Source of the DNA: Kitasatospora kifunensis
GTDB taxonomy: Bacteria > Actinomycetota > Actinomycetes > Streptomycetales > Streptomycetaceae
Assembly (NCBI RefSeq): GCF_014203855.1
Contig: NZ_JACHJV010000001.1
Span: 5,332,001 to 5,396,000 of the forward strand
Direction: 5' to 3'
DNA length: 64,000 nt
Shown here: positions 36,174-45,505 of the stretch, piece after piece
Numbering within the stretch: the stretch's first letter is position 1
Layout: every line of letters begins with the position of its first letter
The notes under the pieces: generated by a model
Seen by the model: the letters and a program-made list of their open reading frames with translations, nothing else
Told to the model about the DNA's origin: nothing
The model's database searches: none
Program-made: the position numbers and the translations under genes

Positions 36174-37838
36174 ATGACTCACGACGACTCGACCAACGCG
36201 TCCCAGAACCAACTCTCCGGGCACCAGCTGGTGCGCATGCGAGGCCCGGCCGACATGGCCGCCATGCTGCCGTATCTGCTGGGCTTCTACCCGGATGACA
36301 GCATCGTCGCGGTCGGCTTGCACGGCTCGGCCTCCCGGCAGGGCGGAGCGATCCGACTCGACATCCCCGAGGACCCGAACGACTGGCCGATCATCGCGGT
36401 CGAGCTCGCACGGTTGCTGATCACCCTCTCCGAGCAGCGCGATCGCCGTCCCGACGCAGTCCTGCTCTACCTGTGCCGGGATCCTGAGCCGGGCGCCCGT
36501 CCGGTCCGCACACAGCTGCGGCCGCTGGCCGACCAACTGCTGCGGGTGTTCCGCGAGTTCGAGGTGCCGGTGAAGGAGTCGCTCTGCGTCTCCGGCGGGC
36601 GCTGGTGGTCCTTCCTCTGCAGCGATCCGGCCTGCTGCGATCCGCACGGTACCGCGATCCTCGCGGGCCAGGAGCCGCGGGCCGTGGTGGCGGCCGCCAC
36701 CTATGCCGGGCTCGCGCCGCGCGGCAGCCGCAAGGCGATCGGTGCCGCGCTCGCCCCGATCGGGCCGCCGGTCGGCGACGCGCAGCGCCGGGCCCTGGAG
36801 CGGCTGGTTCCGTCGCCAGCGGGCCTCACACAGTCGGGCGCCGAGGAGCGGACGGGCGAAGCAGCGGCGCGGCTGATCGCCCAGGCCATGGCCGACTCGC
36901 AAGCCGGGCCGCCGACGCTGGACGAGGTGCGGGCCGCCCGGCTGATCGTGGCCCTGCAGGATCGGGAGAACCGGGATCGCGCGGCAGAGTACGCCGAGCC
37001 GGTTGAGCTGGCCGCCGCCCAGCGCCTGTGGCGGTTCCTGGCCAGGCGGTGCGTGCCGCCCTTCGAGGAGTTCGCAAGGGCGCCGCTGACGTTGCTGGCC
37101 TGGACGTCCTGGCTGGCCGGTGACACCGCCACCAGCCGGGTCGCCTTGGGCAGGGCACTCGACCTGGATCCCTCGTACACCCTGGCCGAACTGCTCTACC
37201 AGTCGCTGAACGGCGGGTTGGAACCCGACGGGCTGCTCAACATCGTGCGGGCGGAGCGTGCCCGGCGGACCGATCCGGATTTGGTCCCGGGCGATCCCGA
37301 CGCGGCGGAGCGGACCGCTGGACCAGACGGTGAACCGCCAACTGACCATCCCCCGAAGCTTTCCGGCGATGCCCCAGGCTCGGTGGAGGCGATCGGGGAG
37401 CCCACGGAAGTGCCGGCCGACGAGGACTCCGAGGCATCGGCGGGTGATCCGCCGCCGCCCCGACCGGCCCGGCGCTCCGCGGCGCCGGGCACTCGGGGCC
37501 GCGCAGGCCCGGGCTCGAGCGCTGCCGCCGCGGGCTCCGTCGCCGGGTCGGCCGAGTCGCCGCACAGGGCTGAGCCGACGGACCGTGGCCTGATCCCGCC
37601 GCAGCGCGGTCGCAGTGGATCGGGTCGCAGCGGATCGGGGCGGAGTGAGTCGGGGCGGAGCGGATCGGGTCGCAGCGGGCCGAGGAAGCCGCCCCCGCCG
37701 ACCCCTTCGCCCGAGCCGAACCAGTCGCCGGGTGACTCCGCGGCCCCACCGGGGCCGTCCCAGAGCAGCCTCGCCTACCTGATCCGTTGCGGCGGCCCCG
37801 CCCGGCGGAAGACCACCACCAGCACGATCGGAGCCTGA
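36174..37838 (+). CDS. DUF4192 domain protein
   Basis: Conserved actinobacterial protein of unknown function, 554 residues. The DUF4192 domain occupies about residues 15-380: GPADMAAMLPYLLGFYPDDS at its start, GGRWWSFLCSDPACCDPHGT in the middle and a helical part after residue 250. The last 150 residues are low-complexity Pro/Ser/Gly/Arg, including GRSGSGRSESGRSGSGRSG encoded by a short DNA repeat. The ATG start gives the expected N-terminus but lacks a strong ribosome site. It is divergent from recQ. Confidence 0.85.
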   Translation: MTHDDSTNASQNQLSGHQLVRMRGPADMAAMLPYLLGFYPDDSIVAVGLHGSASRQGGAIRLDIPEDPNDWPIIAVELARLLITLSEQRDRRPDAVLLYLCRDPEPGARPVRTQLRPLADQLLRVFREFEVPVKESLCVSGGRWWSFLCSDPACCDPHGTAILAGQEPRAVVAAATYAGLAPRGSRKAIGAALAPIGPPVGDAQRRALERLVPSPAGLTQSGAEERTGEAAARLIAQAMADSQAGPPTLDEVRAARLIVALQDRENRDRAAEYAEPVELAAAQRLWRFLARRCVPPFEEFARAPLTLLAWTSWLAGDTATSRVALGRALDLDPSYTLAELLYQSLNGGLEPDGLLNIVRAERARRTDPDLVPGDPDAAERTAGPDGEPPTDHPPKLSGDAPGSVEAIGEPTEVPADEDSEASAGDPPPPRPARRSAAPGTRGRAGPGSSAAAAGSVAGSAESPHRAEPTDRGLIPPQRGRSGSGRSGSGRSESGRSGSGRSGPRKPPPPTPSPEPNQSPGDSAAPPGPSQSSLAYLIRCGGPARRKTTTSTIGA

Positions 37839-37839
37839 C

Positions 37840-38282
37840 ATGACCAGCCGCCCGGCCACGCCCGCGATCTCACCCACACGTGAGCCGACGCCCGAGCCGG
37901 CGCCGGCGAGCACGCCCAAGCTCAGAGCCGCGCCCACGCCGCAGCGGACCGCCCTTCTGGCCGTACCGCGCCCGTCGGCGACGGCGCCAGCGGGCACAGC
38001 CGGCACCGCCCGGCCCCGGCTGGCCGCCAGTCCCCGGCGCACGCCCGGGGACACCCCTAGCCCCGCGCCCCCGGCTGCCCCCAGCCCCGTCTGCCGCTCG
38101 ACCCCACCGACGCCGCGACCGCGCCGCCGGGTGCGGCTGCGGCGGGCGAGGCACAGCCCGCGCACCCCGCGCCGGGCGCGGACCTCGTCGCGTCGCCCGC
38201 TGCGCCGCTGGTACCGGCGTCGGCCGCTACAGCTGTCCCCGCACCATGCGGATCAGCCGATCCAGGACCTGGCCACCGCTGA
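37840..38282 (+). other. possible frameshifted Pro/Ala-rich coding remnant
   Basis: An ATG one base after the DUF4192 stop, with CGGAG six bases upstream, opens a Pro/Ala/Thr-rich frame. Its composition deteriorates near 38090, where an alternative frame (codons in phase with 38280) reads smoothly as LPLDPTDAATAPPGAAAAGE and stops at 38280-38282. Together they look like one low-complexity protein of about 145 residues split by a frameshift. Alternatively this is non-coding high-GC DNA. It overlaps the hydrolase gene end by 56 bases. Confidence 0.28.
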
Positions 38283-39540
38283 CCCGCAGACCGTCGTGTT
38301 CCCACTCGTTGGTCACCCAGGTCCGCAGCCCCCGTACCGCGTCCGCGGTCGCCAGCGAGTCGGCGGTGTCCACGTACATGTCGTCGTGGTAGACGGCCGC
38401 GGCCACCGGGACCTGGTTGGCCGCCAGGACCGCCGGGGCGTAGAGATCGGGCCAGTCCGTGCGCTGGGCCAGCAGATTCGCGGCCTCCTGAAGCGGGCGC
38501 AGGGCCGGGTCGGTCTCGAACATCCAGGGGTAGATCATCTCGCCGGTGAACCGCACGGGAGTGCCGTCCTCCAGTGCCCGGACGGGGTCGAACTCGGGGA
38601 ACTCCTTGCGGACCTGCTCGGCCGCCCAGCCCGTCGGCCCGGGGTCCACCGACCGCTGTCCGTAGATGGATTCGTGCAGTACGGCGTAGAGCGGGCCGTC
38701 CGCGAACGAGAGCTTCGACTGGGCACCGGCCAGGAAGGTGTCGGAGAGTTCGAGCCCGGCGCTGCCCCGGACCCAGGCGTCCTCCAGCAGGTAGTGCAGC
38801 GAGTCGGAGCCGCTGCCGGAGCCGAGCATCAGCCCGAGCGACTGGAACGCCGTTACGGTCAGCAGTCCGCCCCCGGGCAGTTGAGCGGGCGCGACGGCCA
38901 GGTGCTCGACGACCCGCCGCACCGCCTCGACGTCCTGCGGGTAGCGCGCGTAGTGCGCGGCGTTCTTGTGGGCCACCCGGGGGTAGGCCGCCCGGTAGAC
39001 GTCCGTCGCGCTGCTGCGCAGCCCGGCCAGGCCGCCGGTGATCAGCGCCTCGCGCAGTCCCTCCGGCGCCAGCGACAGGTAGGTGAGGGTGCAGAAGCCG
39101 CCGAAGCTCTGTCCGAGCAGGGACCACTGCCCCTGCTCGCCCAGCAGTTGACGCCGGATCAGCTCCGCGTCGCGGACGATCGAGTCGGCGCGGAAGTACG
39201 AGAGGTACTCGGCCTGCTCGGCGGCGCCACCGCGCAGCGGCAGGGTCTGTCGGGTCGCCGGTGTCGAGCGCCCGGTGCCCCGCTGGTCCAGCAGCAGGAC
39301 CCGGTAGTCGTCCAGGGCCCGGTCCAGCCAGCTGTCCCGGCCCAGCGGTCGGGCGGCGCGCCCGCCAGGACCGCCCTGGAGGTAGAGCAGCCAGGGCAGG
39401 TCGGATCGTTCCTTGCCCACCGCGACCACCTCGCGGGCGTAGACCTCGATCTGCTCGCCTTGCGGTGCGGCGTGATCCAGCGGCACCTGGAAGAGATGAT
39501 CGGTCAGGACGACGCCGGGCTGTCGGATCACGACGGTCAT
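38227..39540 (-). CDS. alpha/beta hydrolase, prolyl aminopeptidase type (S33)
   Basis: Likely cytosolic peptidase removing N-terminal proline or a related esterase. The 437-residue protein has LLYLQGGPGG (oxyanion hole), LLDQRGTGRS, and the nucleophile elbow LLGQSFGGF. A cap insertion follows. Near the end HDDMYVD holds an acidic residue and TNEWEHDGL probably the catalytic His. The ATG at 39540 has GAGGAG upstream. The order HGGPG-like motif, DQRG, GxSxGG is diagnostic of the S33 family; substrate specificity is unknown. Confidence 0.88.
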   Translation of the reverse strand: MTVVIRQPGVVLTDHLFQVPLDHAAPQGEQIEVYAREVVAVGKERSDLPWLLYLQGGPGGRAARPLGRDSWLDRALDDYRVLLLDQRGTGRSTPATRQTLPLRGGAAEQAEYLSYFRADSIVRDAELIRRQLLGEQGQWSLLGQSFGGFCTLTYLSLAPEGLREALITGGLAGLRSSATDVYRAAYPRVAHKNAAHYARYPQDVEAVRRVVEHLAVAPAQLPGGGLLTVTAFQSLGLMLGSGSGSDSLHYLLEDAWVRGSAGLELSDTFLAGAQSKLSFADGPLYAVLHESIYGQRSVDPGPTGWAAEQVRKEFPEFDPVRALEDGTPVRFTGEMIYPWMFETDPALRPLQEAANLLAQRTDWPDLYAPAVLAANQVPVAAAVYHDDMYVDTADSLATADAVRGLRTWVTNEWEHDGLRVSGGQVLDRLIRMVRGQL

Positions 39541-40059
39541 GAGACTCCTCGGTCTGTGCTTGGTGCGGCGAGTGCTCGCACGTTTCCGCAAGTGCCGATG
39601 CCGGCGGCGGCACCCGAGCGGCTCACGGGGGCCGACCGGCGCCGACCAGTGGACTTCCCGGTACGGGCGGCGCCACCTCGGCACCGTATCCTGACGCCGA
39701 GTGGGAGTTATCGGTGCCGTCCCTTGGAAGCAGGCCACGTCCTCGCGCGATCGTGCACCCTGCCGCTGGTTGCGGTCGTCTGTTCGGGCCGCGCTCCTGG
39801 AGAGGTCCATCGAGCGGTGGGGCGTGACCTGTGCACTGTGCCCCGCGTTCACTCTGAGGGGCGCCACCAAGCCCGCCGTGGCTGGTGGCCCCATCGATGG
39901 GGAGACGAAAGGCCGGTGGATCCGGACCAGGCCGCCGGTTGTCCGGGTGATCCGGGTGATCCGCCGGGAGCTGCTTGGCCCGGCCCGCGCGTCAGAGAGA
40001 CCACCCACGGTAGCCGTGGCCTGCGGGCCCGCCCTGCCACTCGACAGGAGGAGAGTCCG
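39541..40059. other. intergenic region, hydrolase / debranching-type gene
   Basis: A 519-base divergent gap. Open frames exist here because of high GC, but none shows a recognisable domain or a good ribosome site. A short repeated GGGTGATCC unit occurs at about 39944-39962. The plus-strand end carries AGGAGGAG, the ribosome site of the next gene. Confidence 0.5.
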
Positions 40060-42189
40060 GTGACGGCCTCCAGGCCAGCACAGACCGCGATGACGGCCGA
40101 GACGGTCGGCGGCTCCCGGCCGACGCCGGGGCGGCTCGACCCGCTCGCCGCCGGCTCCGGCCGCCCGGCGCCGCCGGCACGGCGGCTGCCCGCGTCGACG
40201 CATGCGGACGTGCTCTGCGTCAGTGCTCCGGCGATGGCCGCATCCGGTGCCGACGGTCAACTTCGCGGCCACGGTCTGCACGGCTTCTTCCGGTCCGGCG
40301 TCCGCATGTTGAGCCGGATGGAGGTGCGGCTCGGCGGTATCGAACCGCTAGCCCTGCAGGGCGCCCTCACCTCGACGGCGCAGGCCAGGTTCCTCGGCGC
40401 GGTGCGGGTCCCGGGCGAACTCGACCCCGATCCGGCTCTCACCGTGGAGCGGCTGCGTCATGCCGACGGGGTGGAGACCCTCACGGTCCGAAATGCCGGT
40501 AGCCGCTCGGCACGACTGCCGTTGGAGATCGCGCTCGGGACGGATCTCGGTAATCTCGCGGAGATCGCCGCCGGTGCCCGGCCGCCGGACGTGCCGGGCC
40601 AGGTCCAGTCCGCCGGCCTGCGGTGGATCGGCCGCGGGCACAGCGCGACCGTGAGCGCCAAGCCCTCACCGCACGCGGTGCTGGCCGGGGCCGGGGTGCT
40701 CCGCTGGGATCTGGAGGTGCAGCCCGGTGCCCGCTGGTCGGTGGAGCTGCGCGTGGAGTCCGAGGCCACCACCACGACGACCGCCGCACGACCGTCGATC
40801 GGCCGCGGCGCTGGTGTGCCCGCGCCGTGGACCGAGCTCTCGATCCGCTGCGACGACTCCCGCGCCGAGTTGCTCGTCGGGCGTTCGTTGGACGCGCTCG
40901 GTGGCCTGCTGCTCGCCGACCCCGACCGGCCGACCGATCTCTACACGGCCTCGGGGGCGCCCTGGCGGTTCGGTCTGGCGCCGGCTGACGCACTGTGGGC
41001 CGCCCGCCTCACCCTGCCGCTGGGCACCCGGCTGGCGGGCGGCACGCTGCGGGCCCTGGCCCGCCGTCAACAGACGGCGGGCGCCGCCGGGGGCAAGGGG
41101 GAGGGGATCATCCCCGGCCCGCTGCGTCATGCCGGCCCCGAGCTGCCGCCGTCCTGCACGGCCACCGAGGCGACCCTGCTCTTCGTCACGGTGCTGGCCG
41201 AGGCCTGGCGCTGGGGCCTGCCCCGCCAGGAGGTCGCGGAGCTGCTGCCGGCGGCCGAGCGCGCCCTGGGCGCACTGCGGTCGGCCGCAGCGAGCGGGCT
41301 GATCGACGGCTTCGTCACCGATCTCGGCCGGCTCCAGGACGATCGCGGTCAGCCGCCGACCGCCCGCTGCGAGGTCCAGGCACAGGCGCATCGGGCCGCC
41401 CTGCACGGCGCCGAGCTGCTGGAGGCCTTCGGTCGGCCGGGGGCCGCGGCCTGGCGGCAGTGGGCCGAAGGGCTGCGCGGGCGGTTCCGCGAGCGCTTCT
41501 GGGTGGACGACCTCTCCGGCGGCCGCCCGGCCGCCGCGCTGACCGTCGACGGGCGCCCGCTGCCCGCGGTGGCCGCCTCCTTCGTCCACCTGCTCGACCT
41601 GGGGCTCGCGGCGCAGGGCGCCGCGCTGCCGGGTCTGCTCGACCGTGAGCAGACCCGCCTGCTGGCCCAGCGGCTGGCCGCCCCCGAGCTGGACTGCGGC
41701 TGGGGACTGCGGACTCTGAGCGCCAAGTCACCACGGTTCAACCCGCTGGGGCATCGCAGCGGCGCCGTCCGGGTCCAGGAGACGGCGCTGGCGGTCGCCG
41801 GGCTGGCCGAGGCCGGTTTCGAGCGCGAGGCCGGGTCCCTGCTGGAGGGGCTCCTGGCGGCCTCCGCGCACTTCGCCGGGCGGCTGCCGGAGATGTATGC
41901 CGGGGAGCAGCGGTTGCCGGACTGCCCGCCGGTACCGCATCCGGCCGCCTGCCGCCCTGCGGCCGGATCCGCGGCGGGCGCCGCGCACGCGGTCTTCGCA
42001 CTGGCAGGGGTGCGGCCCGACGTGCCGGCCAAGCGCGTGGTGGTCCGTCCAGCCAGCACTGCGCCGCTCGGCGAACTCGAGCTCGGTGGCCTTCGGGTGG
42101 CGGGGGAGCAGTTCTCCGTCCGGGTGAGCCGGATCGGTGTGGCCGTGGTCGAGGAGGCCTCCGCGCAGCTGCAGCTGGGCACCGGCTGA
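40060..42189 (+). CDS. glycogen debranching-type protein (amylo-alpha-1,6-glucosidase family)
   Basis: Predicted 709-residue protein resembling the glycogen debranching family: an N-terminal beta-rich domain (about 45-250, with LHGFFRSGVRMLSRMEVRLG) and an (alpha/alpha)6 barrel (about 260-700). Segments such as CEVQAQAHRAALHGAELLEAF, ELDCGWGLRTLSAKSPRFNP and PEMYAGEQRLPDCP match the barrel. It may act on glycogen or other alpha-1,6-linked glucans. GTG with AGGAGGAG upstream fixes the start. An open frame extends in-phase far upstream, but that part is the antisense of the hydrolase. Confidence 0.85.
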   Translation: MTASRPAQTAMTAETVGGSRPTPGRLDPLAAGSGRPAPPARRLPASTHADVLCVSAPAMAASGADGQLRGHGLHGFFRSGVRMLSRMEVRLGGIEPLALQGALTSTAQARFLGAVRVPGELDPDPALTVERLRHADGVETLTVRNAGSRSARLPLEIALGTDLGNLAEIAAGARPPDVPGQVQSAGLRWIGRGHSATVSAKPSPHAVLAGAGVLRWDLEVQPGARWSVELRVESEATTTTTAARPSIGRGAGVPAPWTELSIRCDDSRAELLVGRSLDALGGLLLADPDRPTDLYTASGAPWRFGLAPADALWAARLTLPLGTRLAGGTLRALARRQQTAGAAGGKGEGIIPGPLRHAGPELPPSCTATEATLLFVTVLAEAWRWGLPRQEVAELLPAAERALGALRSAAASGLIDGFVTDLGRLQDDRGQPPTARCEVQAQAHRAALHGAELLEAFGRPGAAAWRQWAEGLRGRFRERFWVDDLSGGRPAAALTVDGRPLPAVAASFVHLLDLGLAAQGAALPGLLDREQTRLLAQRLAAPELDCGWGLRTLSAKSPRFNPLGHRSGAVRVQETALAVAGLAEAGFEREAGSLLEGLLAASAHFAGRLPEMYAGEQRLPDCPPVPHPAACRPAAGSAAGAAHAVFALAGVRPDVPAKRVVVRPASTAPLGELELGGLRVAGEQFSVRVSRIGVAVVEEASAQLQLGTG

Positions 42190-42285
42190 CCGGGCGTCAG
42201 GCGCCGGGGGCGACGGCGATCCTGGCGGCCGCCCCGTCCGCCTGGCTCGCGCGTCCGGCCCGGGCTCCCGCCGGTCTCGTGTTTA

Positions 42286-42300
42286 TCGTCAGAGAGACGA
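42286..42300. promoter_or_regulatory. palindrome overlapping the NrtR-type regulator's ribosome site
   Basis: TCGTC-AGAGA-GACGA, a perfect 5-bp inverted repeat, ends two bases before the ATG and includes the only purine-rich ribosome-site candidate. TATCGT (42284-42289) fits a -10 hexamer. It could be the regulator's own operator. Confidence 0.4.
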
Positions 42301-42302
42301 CT

Positions 42303-43058
42303 ATGATCGACACCATGTCGCGCTATGACCCGTCGGCCTTTCCCCCGTTCGCAGTCACGGTCGACCTGGTGGTGCTGACGGTCCGGGAGCACGAACTCTG
42401 CGCGCTGTTGGTGCGCCGGGGCGAGCCGCCCTTCCAGGGCTACTGGGCACTGCCCGGTGGTTTCGTGCGCCCGGACGAGGGGCTCGGCGAGGCGGCCTCG
42501 CGGGAGCTGGCCGAGGAGACCGGGCTGCGTGCTCACTCGACGGCCGGTCAGACCGCAGCGGGGGCGCACCTGGAGCAGCTGGCGACCTACGGTCATCCGC
42601 AGCGTGACCCACGGATGCGCGTGGTGAGTGTGGCGCACCTGGCGTTGGCCCCGGACCTGCCCACCCCCAAGCCGGGCGGCGATGCACGGGGAGCTCGCTG
42701 GGCTCCGGTCAGTGAGCTGCTCGGCCCTGGTCCGGCGGACCGTGAGCCGCTCGCCTTCGACCATGCGCTGATCCTCGCCGACGGTGTGGAGCGTGCCCGG
42801 TCGAAGATCGAGTACTCCGCGCTGGCCACCGCCTTCTGCGCCGAGGAGTTCACCGTCGGCGAGCTGCGCAGGGTCTACGAAGCGGTCTGGGGCGTGGTGC
42901 TGGACCCGCGGAACTTCCACCGCAAGGTGACCGGCACGCCCGGCTTTCTGGTGCCGTCCGGCGGCACGACGACTCGTCAGGGCGGACGCCCGGCGCAGCT
43001 GTTCAGGGCAGGCGGGGCCACCGTGCTCAACCCGCCGATGCTGCGCCCGGAGTCCTGA
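42303..43058 (+). CDS. Nudix-domain transcriptional regulator, NrtR type
   Basis: Nudix hydrolase-like sensor fused to a winged helix, as in NrtR regulators of NAD metabolism. In 251 residues: Nudix domain (about 15-150) with the box GGFVRPDEGLGEAASRELAE followed by ETGL, and a C-terminal winged-helix domain with FTVGELRRVYEAVWG, NFHRKV and RPAQLFR. The Nudix box looks intact, so catalytic activity cannot be excluded. The ATG at 42303 follows a palindrome. No NAD gene lies nearby, so the regulated targets are unknown. Confidence 0.85.
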   Translation: MIDTMSRYDPSAFPPFAVTVDLVVLTVREHELCALLVRRGEPPFQGYWALPGGFVRPDEGLGEAASRELAEETGLRAHSTAGQTAAGAHLEQLATYGHPQRDPRMRVVSVAHLALAPDLPTPKPGGDARGARWAPVSELLGPGPADREPLAFDHALILADGVERARSKIEYSALATAFCAEEFTVGELRRVYEAVWGVVLDPRNFHRKVTGTPGFLVPSGGTTTRQGGRPAQLFRAGGATVLNPPMLRPES

Positions 43059-43337
43059 GCCTCTCTTCCCTGCCCCCTCGTCCTGAGCTCCGGCGCCCCT
43101 TGGAGGGGCCGCACCCAGGCCGGGGGTGGCAACCGTCGTCGTCTGCCCACGCCCATCGGGCGAACGCCGGTACGGCCACTGTCCCCTGATCGAGTGAGGT
43201 GGACGGCCGGCTGGCCCGCGCCATCTCCGCAATGCCCGAAATCTCCCGATGTTCGCCTTAGGGTGCTGAATCCGGAGCAGGCGCTGAAGCCTGAGCGGCT
43301 GCGCCGCCAGGGCAGCCGGAGCACGTGGGAGCAGCCA

Positions 43338-44552
43338 GTGACGATCCAGGTCCATGGACTCACCAAGGTCTACCGCCGCGGTCGGGGGCCGGCGCTGCTC
43401 GATCTTGCCTTCGAGGCGCGGCCCGGCTCGGTCGTGGTCTTGCTGGGGCCCGAAGGCGCGGGCAAGACCACGGCGCTGCGGCTCATGCTGGAGTTGGAGC
43501 GCGGAAAGGGCGTGACGCTCTTCAACGGGCGCACCTATCGCCGACTGCGCCGCCCGGAACGAGAGGTCGGCGTGGTCCTGCCGACGGCCCACCAGCTGTC
43601 CGGCAGCCTCGGTCGAACGGCTCGTGGCCACCTGCAGATGCTGGCCACCGCGGTCGGTGCCCCAGCCCGACGGGCGGACGAGCTGCTGGAGCAGACCAGA
43701 CTGGCCGGCGTCGCCGACCATCGCCTGCGGTCCTTCTCCCCGGGCATGAACCGCCGTCTCGAGCTAGCCGCAGCACTCCTGGGCACCCCCGACGCGCTGC
43801 TGCTGGACGCGCCGTCCGAGGGGTTGTCGTCACGCAACGCCGACTGGCTGCAGGCCTTCATCCGGGCCTTCCCGGCCGGTGGCGGCTCGGTGGTGGTCAC
43901 GACGCGCGAACCTCGGGAGGCGGCCCTGCTGGCGGACCGGGTGGTGACGTTGGACGCCGGTCGGATGGTCGCGGACCAGACGGTAGCCGAGTTCCGCCGC
44001 ACCAGGCTGCAACCGGAGGTAGCGGTGCGCGGCCCCCAGATGGCCCGCCTCGCCGACCTGTTGCTCGCCCAGGGGGCCGAGGTCCGCGAGGACGGCGGCG
44101 CCGGCCTCGCGGTCAGTGGTCTGGGGCGGACCGAGATCGGCGAGCTCGCCTATCGCAGCGGCATCCTGCTGCACGAACTGGCCGATCGCGTGATCGAACA
44201 GCCTGCTCCCCGCGCGGTTGTGCCACCCGCCGCCCGGTCAGGCACGGTGTCCACCGTGCAGCTGCGCCGGGTGACCGCACTCACCGCACGGGAACGGGGC
44301 GGCAGGGCCCTGTCGGTCGGGCGGCCGGGGGCATCGGCTTCTGTCGAACCGCCGACAGCCCTCCCGCCCTCGCCCACGGCCGACCCCGCCCCCACCCTGT
44401 CACTGCCCTCGCCGCCCGCGCACGCGCCGGCTTTCTCGCCTGCGGCCCCCACGGTGCCGGTTCCGCTGCTCCCGACCCCGGTGGCCTCGGCCGACCCGGT
44501 CACCGAACCGATTCCCCAGCCCCTGACCGGGCCCGACCACTGGAACGGATGA
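43338..44552 (+). CDS. ABC transporter ATP-binding protein with degenerate catalytic motifs
   Basis: Resembles ATPases of ABC-2 type exporters; cytosolic face of the membrane. The 404-residue protein keeps Walker A GPEGAGKTT (from about residue 37) but has SPGMNRRL for the signature LSGGQ, LLLDAPSEG for Walker B with Ala158 where the catalytic Glu is expected, and TTRE where the switch His is expected. The last 120 residues are Pro/Ala/Ser-rich. GTG at 43338 is chosen on homology to the domain start. The membrane partner follows 4 bases later. Possibly a regulatory or slow ATPase. Confidence 0.82.
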   Translation: MTIQVHGLTKVYRRGRGPALLDLAFEARPGSVVVLLGPEGAGKTTALRLMLELERGKGVTLFNGRTYRRLRRPEREVGVVLPTAHQLSGSLGRTARGHLQMLATAVGAPARRADELLEQTRLAGVADHRLRSFSPGMNRRLELAAALLGTPDALLLDAPSEGLSSRNADWLQAFIRAFPAGGGSVVVTTREPREAALLADRVVTLDAGRMVADQTVAEFRRTRLQPEVAVRGPQMARLADLLLAQGAEVREDGGAGLAVSGLGRTEIGELAYRSGILLHELADRVIEQPAPRAVVPPAARSGTVSTVQLRRVTALTARERGGRALSVGRPGASASVEPPTALPPSPTADPAPTLSLPSPPAHAPAFSPAAPTVPVPLLPTPVASADPVTEPIPQPLTGPDHWNG

Positions 44553-44556
44553 TCCC

Positions 44557-45294
44557 GTGCGTGTACTGGCCTACGAAGCGCGACGCCTGTTGGGCCTTCG
44601 GTCGACCTGGCTGATCCTCGCCGCCACCCTCCTTGCCGGCCCCGCCCTGACCTTCCTGCTCGTCCGGCGGCTCACACCTGGCCCGCTGCCCGTCTCGGAG
44701 GCCACTCGGCTGGTGACGGGCGCGGTCCCGCTGCTCACACTCCCGATCGCGGCCTTGGGCGCGGGTGTGCTCGGTGCACTCGCTTCGGCCCATGAGGTCC
44801 GCTGCCCCGGGCTGGCGGCTTCGCAGGTCCGCTACGCGGCCCGGCTGCGGCTGCTGCTCGCCAAGCTCGTGGTTCTCGGGACCGTCTCGGCACTGCTCGC
44901 TCTGGCGTCGTTCCTGGTCGGTGTCTTGACGGTCCGTCTGGCAGCGGCATCGGCGAGCCCGGCGGTGCGGCTGTCCGTGGTCCAGCTGTTCCACGCCGAG
45001 CACCGCCCGGTACCGGTGCTCGCGACCTTCGCAGCCCTGGTCGTCGCGGTCGGCTGGACCGGCATTCTGACCGCGGCGCTGACCCGTAGCGCGGTCGCCG
45101 GGGTACTGCTGCTCTGCGCACTGCCGATGCTGGTCGACGGGTTCGCCATGCCGCGGATGCTGGATCTGCTGAACAGCGAGGGACTGGGCTGGGCGCCGAC
45201 CGCCTCGCTCCAGGCACTCGCCGCGGTGCTACTGCCGGCCACTTTGCTGCTGGCGGCCTGTCTGCTGGTCCAGCTGCGCCGTCGCTCGTACTGA
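44557..45294 (+). CDS. ABC-2 type membrane protein
   Basis: Membrane partner of the preceding ATPase, 245 residues with six predicted membrane segments (about 15-35, 55-78, 105-128, 152-172, 178-195 and 215-238). The N-terminal VLAYEARRLLGLRSTW is typical of ABC-2 permeases. It begins 4 bases after the ATPase stop, so the two are one operon. Cargo unknown. Confidence 0.82.
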   Translation: MRVLAYEARRLLGLRSTWLILAATLLAGPALTFLLVRRLTPGPLPVSEATRLVTGAVPLLTLPIAALGAGVLGALASAHEVRCPGLAASQVRYAARLRLLLAKLVVLGTVSALLALASFLVGVLTVRLAAASASPAVRLSVVQLFHAEHRPVPVLATFAALVVAVGWTGILTAALTRSAVAGVLLLCALPMLVDGFAMPRMLDLLNSEGLGWAPTASLQALAAVLLPATLLLAACLLVQLRRRSY

Positions 45295-45470
45295 TCAAAT
45301 AGGCCTCACTCGGCAGCAACTTGACGCTACGTCAGCTCGGTGCGAGTCGCGGTCACAGGTGCTGCCGATCCTCTCGCAATCCCATGCCCGATATGGCCAT
45401 TTCTTCCTAATAAGAAGTCAATTATCCAACCATGGGCGATCACCCTTTCGTGTGCTTTTCACGAGAATCC

Positions 45471-45498
45471 TCAAGTCGCGCCCGCCGATCGCCGACAA
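45471..45498 (+). promoter_or_regulatory. candidate sigma-WhiG promoter of whiH
   Basis: TCAA (45471-45474), 16-base spacer, GCCGACAA (45491-45498), against the sigma-WhiG/FliA consensus TAAA-N14-16-GCCGATAA: 3 of 4 and 7 of 8 matches. whiH is known to depend on sigma-WhiG in S. coelicolor. The -10 box would place transcription initiation almost at the GTG start, giving a leaderless message; it also overlaps the ribosome site, which argues for caution. Confidence 0.38.
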
Positions 45499-45505
45499 AG
45501 GACGT

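Noticed and set aside
39701..40063. Possible 120-codon gene in the gap before the debranching-type gene.
   Set aside because: No ribosome site, no recognisable domain, and it would run into the ribosome site and start of the real gene.
37840..42189. One uninterrupted 1449-codon plus-strand frame.
   Set aside because: Its middle is the antisense of a clear alpha/beta hydrolase and its end is a separate protein with its own ribosome site at 40046-40053. Absence of stops reflects high GC.
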